Source: CAZTNW01 sp964614945 (GTDB taxonomy: Bacteria > Caldisericota > JANLFM01). Taken from it: a stretch of 64,000 nt of DNA. Below are positions 1-8,199 of this stretch, one piece after another. The notes under the pieces were generated by a model that did no database searches, was not told where the DNA came from, and saw only the letters and a list, made by a program, of their open reading frames with translations. A program made the position numbers and the translations under genes. The DNA lies in assembly GCA_964614945.1 (NCBI GenBank), contig CAZTNW010000003.1, forward strand, positions 208,141-272,140. The letters are read 5' to 3'. The first letter of the stretch is position 1. Each line of letters begins with the position of its first letter.

Positions 1-529
1 GGGCATCGGGGCGCTCTGCGGAGGAGAAGTGGAGGTGTATATCGAACCATTGGGTCCGATTCCCCGCCTCTTCATTTTCGGGGCGGGTCATGTCGGCCAG
101 GCACTGGCTCACATGGCTTCGCCAATGGACTTGCGCGTTATAGTGGTGGATGATCGCCCTGATTTCGCCAATCGTGAAAGATTCCCGGCCGCCGAGGAGA
201 TCAGGGTACAGGGATTCGAGAAGGCCCTCCAAATGGCGAAGTTTCGCCCCATGGATTACGTCGTCATTGTCACACGCGGGCATGCGGCAGATGAATCAGT
301 GTTGCGGGAGGTGCTGCGGAAAAATCCTCAGCCCGTATACATAGGAATGATCGGCAGCAAGGTCAAGACTGCCGCAGTTTTCCAGCACTTGCGCGAGGAA
401 GGGTTGGGCGAAGATCAGCTCGGGAAGGTTTGCGCCCCGATCGGCTTAAAAATCGGAGGAGAGAAACCAGCCGAGATCGCGGTTTCCATCCTCGCACAGA
501 TCATTGCCCATCGGCACGGAAAACTCTAA
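1..529 (+). CDS. XdhC family protein, C-terminal part (5' end outside window)
   Basis: The reading frame is open from base 2, so the gene begins before the window. About 175 residues are visible: a GGEVEVYIEP segment typical of the end of the XdhC N-terminal domain, then a Rossmann domain with the nucleotide-binding motif FGAGHVGQ at roughly residue 25 of the visible part, and a conserved IGMIGS segment. XdhC proteins help load sulfurated molybdenum cofactor into xanthine-dehydrogenase-type enzymes. The internal GTG at 29 is not a likely start because homology continues upstream of it. The TAA stop overlaps the stop of the convergent radical SAM gene. No molybdoenzyme subunit is visible in this window. 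Confidence 0.85.
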   Translation, partial: GIGALCGGEVEVYIEPLGPIPRLFIFGAGHVGQALAHMASPMDLRVIVVDDRPDFANRERFPAAEEIRVQGFEKALQMAKFRPMDYVVIVTRGHAADESVLREVLRKNPQPVYIGMIGSKVKTAAVFQHLREEGLGEDQLGKVCAPIGLKIGGEKPAEIAVSILAQIIAHRHGKL

Positions 530-1926
530 CCGGCCCTCCGGGCTTGCTGATGTGTTTGATGCCAGATCTCATCCGCTTTTCGCTGCCAGAGAGCCGCTTT
601 TTCGTCAAGGACGCGGGCATTCTCCTCGAGAAAGAGGCCGTCGGCTCCATCATGGGTGGGATGGGCTCCCGATTCCTTTACGATATCCCTTAAGGCCTGG
701 GGCACGTCGATAATCGGACAGGGCCGCAGCAGGTTATCGGAGAAAGGCTGTCTCTTCTGGTAGGCAGCGAAGATGGGGCTCTGTAACACTTCAATCAGGC
801 TCTTATCGTTGATGTTGTCCAGGGAGAAATGGGCGAACGCGCAGGGTTCCACCTCGCCCTTCGCGTTGATGTGGAAATAGCGGCGGCCTCCGGCGATGCA
901 CCCCCCCGCCAGTTCGCCGTCGTTCCAGAAATCGGCGAATTCGATCGGTTTTGTAGAGCGCAGCCTTGGAACCTGTTGCGCGAGCCAGGCGCGTTGCTCG
1001 GGAGTGACCATCATATCAAAATTCGGATCCCTGCCCACCGGAACATAATGAAAGGTCCATCCGTAAAGGCAACCCTTATTGATGAGAAAATCCATAAATT
1101 CATCCGACATTACTTCATAACAATTCTGCCTGGTGATGGTTAAGGAGAAACCAAAAGGGATTCCCCTCTCATGCAACAGGTCCATCGCCCGCATGATCTG
1201 GGCAAAAACGCCCTTCCCTCGTCGGCCATCCGTCGCCTCTTCCCAACCTTCAAGGCTGATGGCGGGGCTCATGTTCGCCACCTGGAACATCCTGTCCGCC
1301 ACTTTCTCGTTAATCACCGTGCCGTTCGTGTAGAGCATGAAGCACATGTCCGGATGCTTTTCCGCCAGGTCGAAGAGCCTGGGGTAAAGCATCGGCTCGC
1401 CTCCGGACATGACGACCCAGTATATCCCCAGGTCTTTTGCCTCCTGGAAAAGCCGATCGAGGCGCTCAAAGCTGATATTATCCGTCTGAGCGTATTCCCC
1501 CGCCCAGCAACCCTTACAGCGTAAATTGCAACGGCTGGTCGGATCTACGAGGAAAAAGAAGGGCACATTGAGTTTGAGCTCCTCCGACTTCTTCCTCAGT
1601 ACGACCTGGCCGAAAAGGATGGCGTTCACAAACCAGTTGAAAACGACCCCTCTCTGCAAACGGGGGCTTACTTCGCTGAACAGGCGCTGGACGAACTGAG
1701 CGGTGTGCGGCTTCTGCAGGAATGCCTGCTTCATCTGGAGTATCGATTCCTTGTGCGAATCAAGGCGGGCGAAATGGAGTCCAAAATCCAGGAGGCGAGG
1801 AAAGTTTTTCACTGGATTGCGACCGATGAGGGAAGCGGCCTTCTGCAGGAAGTACTTCCCCGGCGAAGAGCGCGCCATCTGAATAAGAGTATGACTTCCT
1901 TCCGATCCTACCGATGCCTCTTTCAC
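526..1926 (-). CDS. Radical SAM protein with SPASM-like C-terminus
   Basis: 466 residues. The radical SAM cluster motif CxxxCxxC is seen as C133, C137 and C140, in the segment SRCNLRCKGC, followed by the GGEP motif that binds the SAM amino group. A C-terminal cysteine-bearing region (about residues 340-370, CIAGG and EPCAF) suggests an auxiliary SPASM or twitch cluster. About 120 residues precede the radical SAM core, as in MoaA/PqqE-like proteins of unknown substrate found in anaerobes. The start is GTG at 1926, with AGGAGG eight bases upstream. Substrate unknown; it stands alone on its strand, tail-to-tail with xdhC. Confidence 0.85.
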   Translation of the reverse strand: MKEASVGSEGSHTLIQMARSSPGKYFLQKAASLIGRNPVKNFPRLLDFGLHFARLDSHKESILQMKQAFLQKPHTAQFVQRLFSEVSPRLQRGVVFNWFVNAILFGQVVLRKKSEELKLNVPFFFLVDPTSRCNLRCKGCWAGEYAQTDNISFERLDRLFQEAKDLGIYWVVMSGGEPMLYPRLFDLAEKHPDMCFMLYTNGTVINEKVADRMFQVANMSPAISLEGWEEATDGRRGKGVFAQIMRAMDLLHERGIPFGFSLTITRQNCYEVMSDEFMDFLINKGCLYGWTFHYVPVGRDPNFDMMVTPEQRAWLAQQVPRLRSTKPIEFADFWNDGELAGGCIAGGRRYFHINAKGEVEPCAFAHFSLDNINDKSLIEVLQSPIFAAYQKRQPFSDNLLRPCPIIDVPQALRDIVKESGAHPTHDGADGLFLEENARVLDEKAALWQRKADEIWHQTHQQARRAG

Positions 1927-2103
1927 AGAACATTCCTCCTTTGTCCCTGAGATTAAAATACACGCTACTTGAAAAAAAATCCATAACTTTTCCCCGAAAG
2001 AAGTCCTTATGCTCTATCTTTCGATTATAATTGGTTATGAGTGCGGAATCTTAATGAGAAAGTCACCACCGGGACCTCCAAGAGGAAGCCGAAAGTCCTT
2101 TGG

Positions 2104-2904
2104 ATGTTGACTGAGATTGAGCTAAAGAGAATTGCAGAGGAGACTGCTACCAGTGTCCTTTTCCTCGAAAAGGACTATGTTCTTACAGTATTCCTGCTCG
2201 CCCTCGCACTTCTCCCTTCCCTGAAGAGAAATTTTATCTTCAAAGGAGGGGGTGCTCTACGCCGGGCTTATTTCTCGCAGTGGCGATCCCCGGAGCAACT
2301 GGATTTCACCTTGGAAGAACGACCCTCCAATAAAGAATTGGCCAAGCTGATCAAAAAAACGTGTGCCAAGGCGGAAAGAGAATTCGAAGTGAAAATTCAG
2401 ATGCTCGAGAGCTATGCTAAACAGAAAACATGCCGCCTGCGCCTCGCCTATACCGGTCCTTTAAGGCAAAGAAGGGTTTTTCCCCTGGTCCTCTACATGG
2501 GGGAGAGGCTGACTCTTCCAGCGAGGGAAAGGGAAATCATAACCGCTCCTTTCCCGCTCAAGCCTCAAAAGATTCTAGTTTTGGCGCTGGAGGAGTTATT
2601 GGCGGAGAAACTGCGCGACCTGCTCCTCGCCGGGGAGCCGACCGATTTCTTCGATATCTGGCTGATCCTTACGCAACATGCACCGCTCCTGGATAAGGAG
2701 GACCTGCAGAGATCGCTCGAGCGCAAATGTCAGCAGTCCGGCTTCGATCTGGAAGGCCCGCAGGACTTTCTGGCTGAGGACCTGCTCACTCCAACTCGCG
2801 CCTATTGGCAGCTCAAGCTGGGCAAACAGGTCGCCTGCCTACCTACCTTTGAGAGGGCTTACGCCGATCTCAAGGAAATACTGCCTACGATTCTGGCCTC
2901 CTAG
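2104..2904 (+). CDS. AbiEii/AbiGii-type nucleotidyltransferase-like protein (orphan)
   Basis: About 266 residues from ATG 2104. An upstream in-frame GTG at 2041 would add 21 residues of low-complexity character, so the ATG, with AAGAGGAAG upstream, is preferred. The hallmark KGGGAL motif of AbiEii nucleotidyltransferase toxins is present. The usual acidic DxD that follows appears as QLD in SPEQLDF, so the first metal-binding aspartate looks replaced. The family normally works as the toxin half of type IV abortive-infection pairs, but no AbiEi antitoxin is adjacent. Function is uncertain: a decayed toxin or a repurposed nucleotidyltransferase. Its last four bases overlap the end of the rubredoxin gene. 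Confidence 0.75.
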   Translation: MLTEIELKRIAEETATSVLFLEKDYVLTVFLLALALLPSLKRNFIFKGGGALRRAYFSQWRSPEQLDFTLEERPSNKELAKLIKKTCAKAEREFEVKIQMLESYAKQKTCRLRLAYTGPLRQRRVFPLVLYMGERLTLPAREREIITAPFPLKPQKILVLALEELLAEKLRDLLLAGEPTDFFDIWLILTQHAPLLDKEDLQRSLERKCQQSGFDLEGPQDFLAEDLLTPTRAYWQLKLGKQVACLPTFERAYADLKEILPTILAS

Positions 2905-3065
2905 TCCTCCATCGGCTCAAACAGGCCCTTACCCGCGCCGCATTCTGGACAGAGCCAGCCTTCGGGCAGGTCTTCAAAAGCCGTCCCCGGTTCGATATCG
3001 CTCGTGGGGTCGCCTTTATCCGGGTCATAAACGTACCCGCAGACAGTGCATTGATATTTCTTCAT
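2901..3065 (-). CDS. Rubredoxin
   Basis: A 54-residue protein with the two rubredoxin iron-binding knuckles: CTVCGY near residue 6 and CPECGAG near residue 39, plus the conserved YDPDKGD and aromatic FEDLPEGW segments. Rubredoxin is a small one-electron carrier with a single Fe(Cys)4 site, active in the cytoplasm. It starts two bases after the stop of the pyridine-nucleotide-disulfide oxidoreductase gene, which makes a rubredoxin reductase–rubredoxin pair very likely; such pairs commonly feed peroxide- or oxygen-reducing enzymes in anaerobes. Confidence 0.95.
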   Translation of the reverse strand: MKKYQCTVCGYVYDPDKGDPTSDIEPGTAFEDLPEGWLCPECGAGKGLFEPMED

Positions 3066-3067
3066 AC

Positions 3068-4267
3068 CTAATCCTCCATTTCTTCCGCCAGGATTTTTCC
3101 GGCTTCATCCGCACTTATCTCTTTCCGCTCTTCTACATAACGCGCCAGTTTGGAATGAAATTTCCTCCCGCCACCCAGGGCAATGGCGCCGACAGCATGG
3201 CCCTGCTGGAGCACCAGCTTATAATAATCCTTATTTCTACGATAGGTCCTCACCTGATATCCTTCCTCTCCCTCGGGCATAGCTCTGCCGATCACCGTGA
3301 GATCTGTACCTACAACCTTGAGGGTGTGAGCAAGCGTGGTTCCCTGATAAAACTTCTCCTCCCCCCGGATATTGGAGACGACGATTGGCGCCTGTTCAAG
3401 ACAAGGAGGGATGATACCCCAGTTTTTCCCTCTCCATTCGGCGGCATCCCCCAGGGCGAAAACTCCTCGCGCCTGGGTCTCCATCCTGTCATCCACCAGG
3501 ATGCCAAAATTAGAGGGAATGCCCGATTCTGCTAAGTAGGAAAGCTCAGGCTTCACGCCGGCTGAGACGATGACTAAGTCGGCGGGGATACTCTCCCCAT
3601 TTTCAAGCATCAATCCCTCGACATGGCTCTCTCCCAGGAAGGACTTGGCCGCGCGTGCCAGAATGATCTGCAAGCCAAGTTCGGTTAATATCTCCCGCAA
3701 TATCTTCGCTCCTTCCTCATCAAGCTGGCGGGGTAGGAGGCGGCTGCTGCGCTCCACGACAACGGTCTCCAGGTTCAAAGAGCGAAGACCATGGGCGGCC
3801 TCCAGGCCGAGAAGTCCTCCTCCCAGAATGACGGCCCTTCTGGATTTGCTGGCCTTCTCTCGAATCACCTTTGCATCCGCTAAGGTGCGCAGGGTGAAGA
3901 TACCCGGCAAATGAGCATTGGGGATGGGAGGGATCAGGGCTTTTGAACCGGTCGCCAGGATGAGAAAGTCGTATCCCAGCTCAAGTCCCGAGGAAAGCAG
4001 CACGCGTCTTCGCTTGACCTCTACAGACTGAACGGAAGTCCGATAAGAAACCGAAATCCTCCGCTCATCGTACCAGCGAGGGGGATAAAAAAAGAGCTTC
4101 TCCTGCTCCAGTTCCCCCTTGAGGTAATCGATCAGGCGAGGGCGCATGTAGAAAGGGTAAGCCTCCTGCGCGACAATGTGGATCTTCAGTTCCTGTTCCC
4201 TCTCTCGCAACAACCTGGCCACAGTAATACCGGCGATTCCGTTCCCTGCTATCAGGCAACAAGCCAT
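3068..4267 (-). CDS. FAD-dependent NAD(P)H:rubredoxin oxidoreductase-like protein
   Basis: About 399 residues. An N-terminal FAD motif (GNGIAG), a mid-protein NAD(P)H motif (GGGLLG near residue 150) and the FALGDAAE motif that closes FAD binding near residue 275 define the class. It resembles NADH:rubredoxin reductase and the NirB N-terminal half, without redox-active cysteines of the disulfide-reductase type. The ATG at 4267 is chosen because GGAGGGTG sits seven bases upstream; the GTG two codons earlier overlaps that site. The adjacent downstream rubredoxin is the probable electron acceptor, and phzF is 24 bases upstream. Confidence 0.85.
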   Translation of the reverse strand: MACCLIAGNGIAGITVARLLREREQELKIHIVAQEAYPFYMRPRLIDYLKGELEQEKLFFYPPRWYDERRISVSYRTSVQSVEVKRRRVLLSSGLELGYDFLILATGSKALIPPIPNAHLPGIFTLRTLADAKVIREKASKSRRAVILGGGLLGLEAAHGLRSLNLETVVVERSSRLLPRQLDEEGAKILREILTELGLQIILARAAKSFLGESHVEGLMLENGESIPADLVIVSAGVKPELSYLAESGIPSNFGILVDDRMETQARGVFALGDAAEWRGKNWGIIPPCLEQAPIVVSNIRGEEKFYQGTTLAHTLKVVGTDLTVIGRAMPEGEEGYQVRTYRRNKDYYKLVLQQGHAVGAIALGGGRKFHSKLARYVEERKEISADEAGKILAEEMED

Positions 4268-4290
4268 TTGCACCCTCCGTGGAGAATCAT

Positions 4291-5199
4291 TTAAAAGAAA
4301 ATGGTTCCCTCCATCGCCGCAACGATCTTTCCTCCCACCTTCACCTTGTAGGGATGGCCGGCTTTATTCACCTTTACTTCCACATAGAGGCGGCTGGGCC
4401 TGCCCATCTCCTCGCCCTGTTCTATCACGAAATTCATCTCCCTGGGCAATAATTTTCGCACCGCAAGATAAGCGCCCATGCCGCCAGCCGCGCTGCCGGT
4501 AGCAGGGTCCTCGCGCACGTTATGTCTGGGAGCGAAGAACCGCGAATGAACAAGGGTGCTCTTGTCCAGGGTCTCCAGGCAAAAAACACAACAGCCGGCC
4601 AGGTTAAGCTTCTTCTCTATCTCGCGCAGTTCGAAAAATTTTGGCTTCAGCTCGCTTACATCCTTCAGGCCGGGAAGGGGAACAAAGAGCTGGGGAAGGC
4701 CGGTGGAGATGACGGCGACCTCCAATCCGGTCCCTCGAATCAAATCCTCTTCGACCCCTAAAGCAGCCGCCAATTCCTGATAACCTGTAATGCAGGCCCC
4801 TAACTCTGTTTCTTTCTGCGTCATGACCACCCGGTCGATCTCTCCATTCCTCAGGTAAATCTCCAGGGGAAGGACGCCTATTTGCAGCTCCTGATTGATG
4901 ACGGTGACGGGCTCTTCAAGGGGAAACCGGCCGAGATCCGCCATAACGAAGGCGGTACCCAGAGAGGGGTGACCGGCGAAAGGAATCTCCGCGGCGGGAG
5001 TGAAAATCCTCACTCGATAGGCCGCTTCTTTTGCTTCCGGCCGGAACACGAAGGTCGTCTCGGAAGTGCCCATCTCCCGCGCAATGCTCTGCATCTCCCC
5101 CTCAGAGAGGCCGGAAGCGTCCGGAATTACGACCAGAGGGTTGCCACTGAAAAGCTTGTCCGTAAAGACGTTCACTCGATAAAAAGCGACTGTCTTCAT
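4291..5199 (-). CDS. PhzF family isomerase
   Basis: 302 residues, the normal length for the PhzF/diaminopimelate-epimerase-like fold. The conserved features are the N-terminal FSGNPLVV, the catalytic-glutamate region SETTFVF near residue 47, AGHPSLGTA near residue 75, and the C-terminal DPATGSAAGG. Family members isomerise small cyclic or amino acid-derived substrates; the substrate here is unknown and no phenazine genes are near. ATG start with GGAGGAAGGGG upstream. Probably co-transcribed with the downstream rubredoxin reductase gene. Confidence 0.9.
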   Translation of the reverse strand: MKTVAFYRVNVFTDKLFSGNPLVVIPDASGLSEGEMQSIAREMGTSETTFVFRPEAKEAAYRVRIFTPAAEIPFAGHPSLGTAFVMADLGRFPLEEPVTVINQELQIGVLPLEIYLRNGEIDRVVMTQKETELGACITGYQELAAALGVEEDLIRGTGLEVAVISTGLPQLFVPLPGLKDVSELKPKFFELREIEKKLNLAGCCVFCLETLDKSTLVHSRFFAPRHNVREDPATGSAAGGMGAYLAVRKLLPREMNFVIEQGEEMGRPSRLYVEVKVNKAGHPYKVKVGGKIVAAMEGTIFF

Positions 5200-5302
5200 G
5201 TTTCCCCTTCCTCCTTTTACAAATCTTTTTCTGTCCCCAGCGGGACAGCCTCGATCGAATCACCTCCTTCAAGGCTTTTTTCAAATCCTCTAAATTCGAG
5301 CC

Positions 5303-5830
5303 TCAATCAAGGTAGGATACGATCTCCGAGAGAGGTCGGCGAGACCGAAGCTCGCCTTCTTCCTCGGGGAAACCAACAGGAAGCAGAGCCACCGGGCGAA
5401 AGCTGGAAGGAAGGGAAAGGGCGTCAATTACCCCGTCCTCATCGAAAGCGCCGATCCAGCAAGAGCCCAGGCCGAGTTCGGTGATCGTCAATAGCATATT
5501 CTCCACTGCTGCAGCTGTATCCTGGATCGCGTAGAGTTTCTCCCCTCGCATTCCGTAACGTGACGCCGAGCGCGCCGGTTCGGCGCAGACAACGATCAAG
5601 GCCGGGGCTTGGGCGATGAAATCCTGATCGTGGGCCGCATGGGCAAGAGCCTTCCTCATCTCTGCGTTTCTCACGACATAGAAGAACCAGGGCTGCTTGT
5701 TGCCGGCGGAAGGCGCTCGCTGGGCCGCAATGAGGATCCGGTGGATGCTTTCTTCCGGGATGGGATCGGGTCGAAAGGAACGGATACTGCGCCGCTCACG
5801 GATAGCCTGAAAAGCAGAGAGCTCTCTCAT
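5303..5830 (-). CDS. Nitroreductase family FMN protein
   Basis: 175 residues with the nitroreductase N-terminal signature ERRSIRSF, the FMN-contact segment RAPSAGNKQPW near residue 38, and the mid-region LGLGSCWIGAF. These flavoproteins use NAD(P)H to reduce nitro-aromatics, quinones or flavins; the natural substrate is not predictable. ATG 5830 follows GGGAGGAATTAC. It lies 13 bases after the HD-domain gene and is probably in the same transcription unit. Confidence 0.9.
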   Translation of the reverse strand: MRELSAFQAIRERRSIRSFRPDPIPEESIHRILIAAQRAPSAGNKQPWFFYVVRNAEMRKALAHAAHDQDFIAQAPALIVVCAEPARSASRYGMRGEKLYAIQDTAAAVENMLLTITELGLGSCWIGAFDEDGVIDALSLPSSFRPVALLPVGFPEEEGELRSRRPLSEIVSYLD

Positions 5831-5843
5831 GTAATTCCTCCCT

Positions 5844-6389
5844 TCAGAGTCCCAGGTGCTCTCTTACTTCCCGCATAGCTTCAAGGGCTAAGCCTACGAA
5901 ATCTGCCAGGAGGTAGCCGATCGTCTCGCAGGAGGCGATCTGTTCCCTATTTGCCCCTGCGGCGAAGCGCTTCTCCTTGAAGCGCTTCAATACGGAATCA
6001 GCAGTCAGCGTGGCCAGCCTGTCGGGACGAATGAGGGCAGCAGCGGTTATCAAACCGGTCACCTGATCAACCGAACACAGGGCTTTAGCCATCAAGGTGC
6101 GGGGTGTTTCTCCATTGTTCTCTCCGTTGTGGGCTCTGACGGCATGGAGAATTTCTTCGGGGAACCCCAACTCGGCCAAGATTTCTGCTCCTTTGCGTGC
6201 ATGCTCCTGGGGAGAAGTTTCCTCCGCGTCCAGATCATGCAAGAGTCCCACGATCCCCCAGGTCTCTTCATTAAATCCGCGCTGGCGAGCGACGGCTTTC
6301 ATCACGGCTTCGCTCGCCAGCATGTGCTTCACCAGGTTTTCGTTCTTGATATGTCTTCGAATTAAAGCGAGAGCTTCCTCTCTATCCAA
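5844..6389 (-). CDS. HD-domain (HDIG) phosphohydrolase-like protein
   Basis: 181 residues. The metal-binding HD pair is visible in VGLLHDLDAE near residue 50, followed by histidines at HARKG and VRAHNGEN that complete an HDIG-type site. The family hydrolyses phosphoesters or nucleotides; the substrate here is unknown. The start is TTG at 6389 with AAGGGGTG six bases upstream. First gene of a probable minus-strand operon running to rubredoxin. Confidence 0.85.
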   Translation of the reverse strand: MDREEALALIRRHIKNENLVKHMLASEAVMKAVARQRGFNEETWGIVGLLHDLDAEETSPQEHARKGAEILAELGFPEEILHAVRAHNGENNGETPRTLMAKALCSVDQVTGLITAAALIRPDRLATLTADSVLKRFKEKRFAAGANREQIASCETIGYLLADFVGLALEAMREVREHLGL

Positions 6390-6471
6390 TATGTCACCCC
6401 TTCTTTTGAGTAAATTTTAGAGTGAGAGGGGCAAAGGAGCAATACTTCTCGCGCCGGACGAGAAGTCACCC

Positions 6472-6501
6472 TTGACGAGAAGGGCCGGCAAAGGCCAAAA
6501 T
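6472..6501 (+). promoter_or_regulatory. Candidate promoter of tRNA-Gln
   Basis: TTGACG at 6472-6477 and CAAAAT at 6496-6501 are separated by 18 bases and lie just upstream of the tRNA. The -35 match is good, the -10 moderate. Confidence 0.45.
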
Positions 6502-6510
6502 ACATTTTGC

Positions 6511-6584
6511 TGGGGAGTCGTCTAGCGGCAGGACTGCAGACTCTGGATCTGCGTACGGTGGTTCGAATCCATCCTCCCCAGCCA
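6511..6584 (+). tRNA. tRNA-Gln (anticodon CTG)
   Basis: A cloverleaf can be drawn by eye. The acceptor stem TGGGGAG pairs with CTCCCCA, the anticodon stem GCAGA/TCTGC encloses the loop CTCTGGA with anticodon CTG, and the T-arm carries GGTTCGAATCC. CCA is encoded at 6582-6584. The U1-A72 acceptor pair is typical of tRNA-Gln. Confidence 0.95.
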
Positions 6585-7374
6585 GTATCCTCAAAAATGG
6601 AGACTGCCAGGGAAATCCGGTCTTTCTCATTTGTCAAACAAAGAAAAGGCCCGCGTTCCTGTCGTTGTCCCTTAAATCCCGAAAAGCAGTTTTCATGAAA
6701 TTAGTCCTGGCTGAACATTTCTATCTATCCCCAAGATACCGATTATTCCTGCCCCAAAAGACAACCAAGTATTTTAATATCAAATCAAGGGTTTTTTGGA
6801 CTCGTAAGTTTGTATTTGTAGTTAATAGAACCGAAGATACTGTAGATATGTCCATAGGTTTAAATTATCAGCCCGTCGTAGGCTATTTCATACCCATATT
6901 GACTGGCATATTTTGACAATTCACCATGAGTGGGGTTGCCTTCGTGGGAAATGTGAGCTACAACGACAAAAAGCCAGAGGATAGGAGGTGGCAGCGGCCG
7001 TACCCAAAAAGATGATCTTCATGAGTGAATTATATCCAAACATTAACAAATATATTTATCTTGAAGTTTTTCTTGTTTGGAAAAAAATTTCACAGAAAAC
7101 TAAACATCGTACCTGAAAGATGCTAATATGAGTTTTACGGCTTAACTGCTAAGCTCGGGTAAGGGAGGATCTGACTGAACTTTTATCCGATAGACCCTGC
7201 CAGGTGGATGGGAAAGCAATGAACATAAGGCTAAAGCAGAGAATCGGATCCTCCCTGAGCTTTCTTCGACAATCCTCTCAATCACGATTCTACTTTTCAC
7301 ATCGTCCTGAGGGCAACTCTTTTCTAAATACTATGCGGACTGCCCTTGAGTCCTTTTAGACAGGAGGTGGAGAG
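6585..7374. other. AT-rich gene-poor stretch downstream of tRNA-Gln
   Basis: About 790 bases without a recognisable gene and visibly richer in A and T than its surroundings, mainly at 6700-7130. An 83-codon open frame at 6665-6916 (+) has no recognisable motif and unconvincing composition. I looked for a second copy of the tRNA-Gln 3' end that would mark an integration site and saw none. The only structure I can support is the long-stem element at 7152-7261. Confidence 0.5.
7152..7261 (+). ncRNA. Candidate structured RNA closed by a long stem
   Basis: GGGAGGATC (7163-7171) pairs perfectly with GATCCTCCC (7247-7255). The stem extends outward as AGCTC (7152-7156) with GAGCT (7257-7261) across a six-base bulge. 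The enclosed 75 bases form no pattern I recognise. It lies about 110 bases upstream of csaA. It could be a small RNA, a leader of csaA, or chance; no riboswitch or 6S/SRP signature was identified. Confidence 0.35.
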
Positions 7375-7704
7375 ATGATCACCTATGAAGATTTCCTGAA
7401 AGTGGAGATGAAGGTGGGAACGATCGTAGAGGTTGCGGACTTCCCTCGAGCACGGAAGCCTTCGTATCGCCTGAAGATCGACTTTGGGGATCTGGGGGTA
7501 AAATCCTCCTCCGCTCAAATTACGGATTTCTACTTAAAAGAGGAACTTTTGGGAAAACAGGTGATCGCCGTCACTAACTTCCCGGCCAAGAACATTGCCG
7601 GTTTCCCCTCCGAGGTCCTGATTTTGGGCGCGGTGCTCGGGGACGGAAAGGTGATCCTCTTACAGTTGGAGCGGAAAGCACCCGACGGTACGCGGATTCT
7701 CTGA
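7375..7704 (+). CDS. csaA: CsaA-type tRNA-binding-domain protein
   Basis: 109 residues forming a single OB-fold tRNA-binding (EMAP/Trbp111) domain, with VEMKVGTIVEV near residue 10, the AQITDFY segment and AVTNFPAKNIAGF near residue 65. The length matches CsaA, a dimeric protein with reported chaperone and protein-export-related activity. ATG 7375 follows an AGGAGGTGG site. Stands alone, converging on a Nudix gene with two bases between their stops. Confidence 0.9.
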   Translation: MITYEDFLKVEMKVGTIVEVADFPRARKPSYRLKIDFGDLGVKSSSAQITDFYLKEELLGKQVIAVTNFPAKNIAGFPSEVLILGAVLGDGKVILLQLERKAPDGTRIL

Positions 7705-7706
7705 CC

Positions 7707-8144
7707 TCAGCGCAACCACCAATCCTTCGCTCTAATTCGGGCATCGTAAATCATACGGGCGATGATGTCCGGCAGTTTATTCATTTCGCGTAGATCTTGG
7801 ATCTGGTGGAAAGGCACCCAACGCACCTCGCGGGCGTCAGTTCCCGCTCGGAGAGAACCCTGCACATAGCGAGCAAGGTAACCAATCAGGAGGACCTGCT
7901 TTTCGAAGCGGGTCTCAGGGTCGAAAGAAAGATAAGCGCCGATCTGCTGAAGGATTTCCACCTGACACGCCGTCTCCTCCATGGCTTCCCTCCGGGCACA
8001 GTCCTCCAGCGTCTCGCCCATCTCCAGGCTGCCGCCGGGAAGAACCCAGAGATCTTTCCAATAGCCATCGACCTGCCTGATGAGAAGGACCTCATCTTTG
8101 CGAATTATACAAGCGTAGCAGGCGACCGGATATTTCTCCCTCAT
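7707..8144 (-). CDS. Nudix hydrolase
   Basis: About 145 residues. The Nudix box (GX5EX7REUXEEXGU pattern) is readable from GGSLEMGETLED to REAMEETAC near residues 38-60. These enzymes hydrolyse nucleoside diphosphates linked to another moiety; the substrate cannot be predicted. ATG 8144 is preferred to the TTG at 8150 because GAGGTG is eight bases upstream of the ATG. It follows mnmA on the same strand across a 49-base gap. Confidence 0.85.
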   Translation of the reverse strand: MREKYPVACYACIIRKDEVLLIRQVDGYWKDLWVLPGGSLEMGETLEDCARREAMEETACQVEILQQIGAYLSFDPETRFEKQVLLIGYLARYVQGSLRAGTDAREVRWVPFHQIQDLREMNKLPDIIARMIYDARIRAKDWWLR

Positions 8145-8199
8145 CGCCAAATCACCTCTTATTTGCCTGATCCGATTCTAACCGAGCCTTAGCCGTTTT

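Noticed and set aside
2678..3535. A 285-codon plus-strand open frame
   Set aside because: It spans parts of three genes (AbiEii-like, rubredoxin, reductase) in a wrong frame and has arginine/serine-rich shadow composition.
5231..5248. Hairpin CTGTCCC...GGGACAG in front of phzF
   Set aside because: Considered as a terminator, but the T-run precedes rather than follows the stem on the plus strand and is A-rich on the minus strand.
6665..6916. An 83-codon open frame in the AT-rich gap after tRNA-Gln
   Set aside because: No ribosome-binding site or family motif; composition matches AT-rich noncoding sequence. Mentioned only in the gap entry.
6511..7374. Integration site (att) at tRNA-Gln
   Set aside because: No second copy of the tRNA 3' end and no integrase gene was found.
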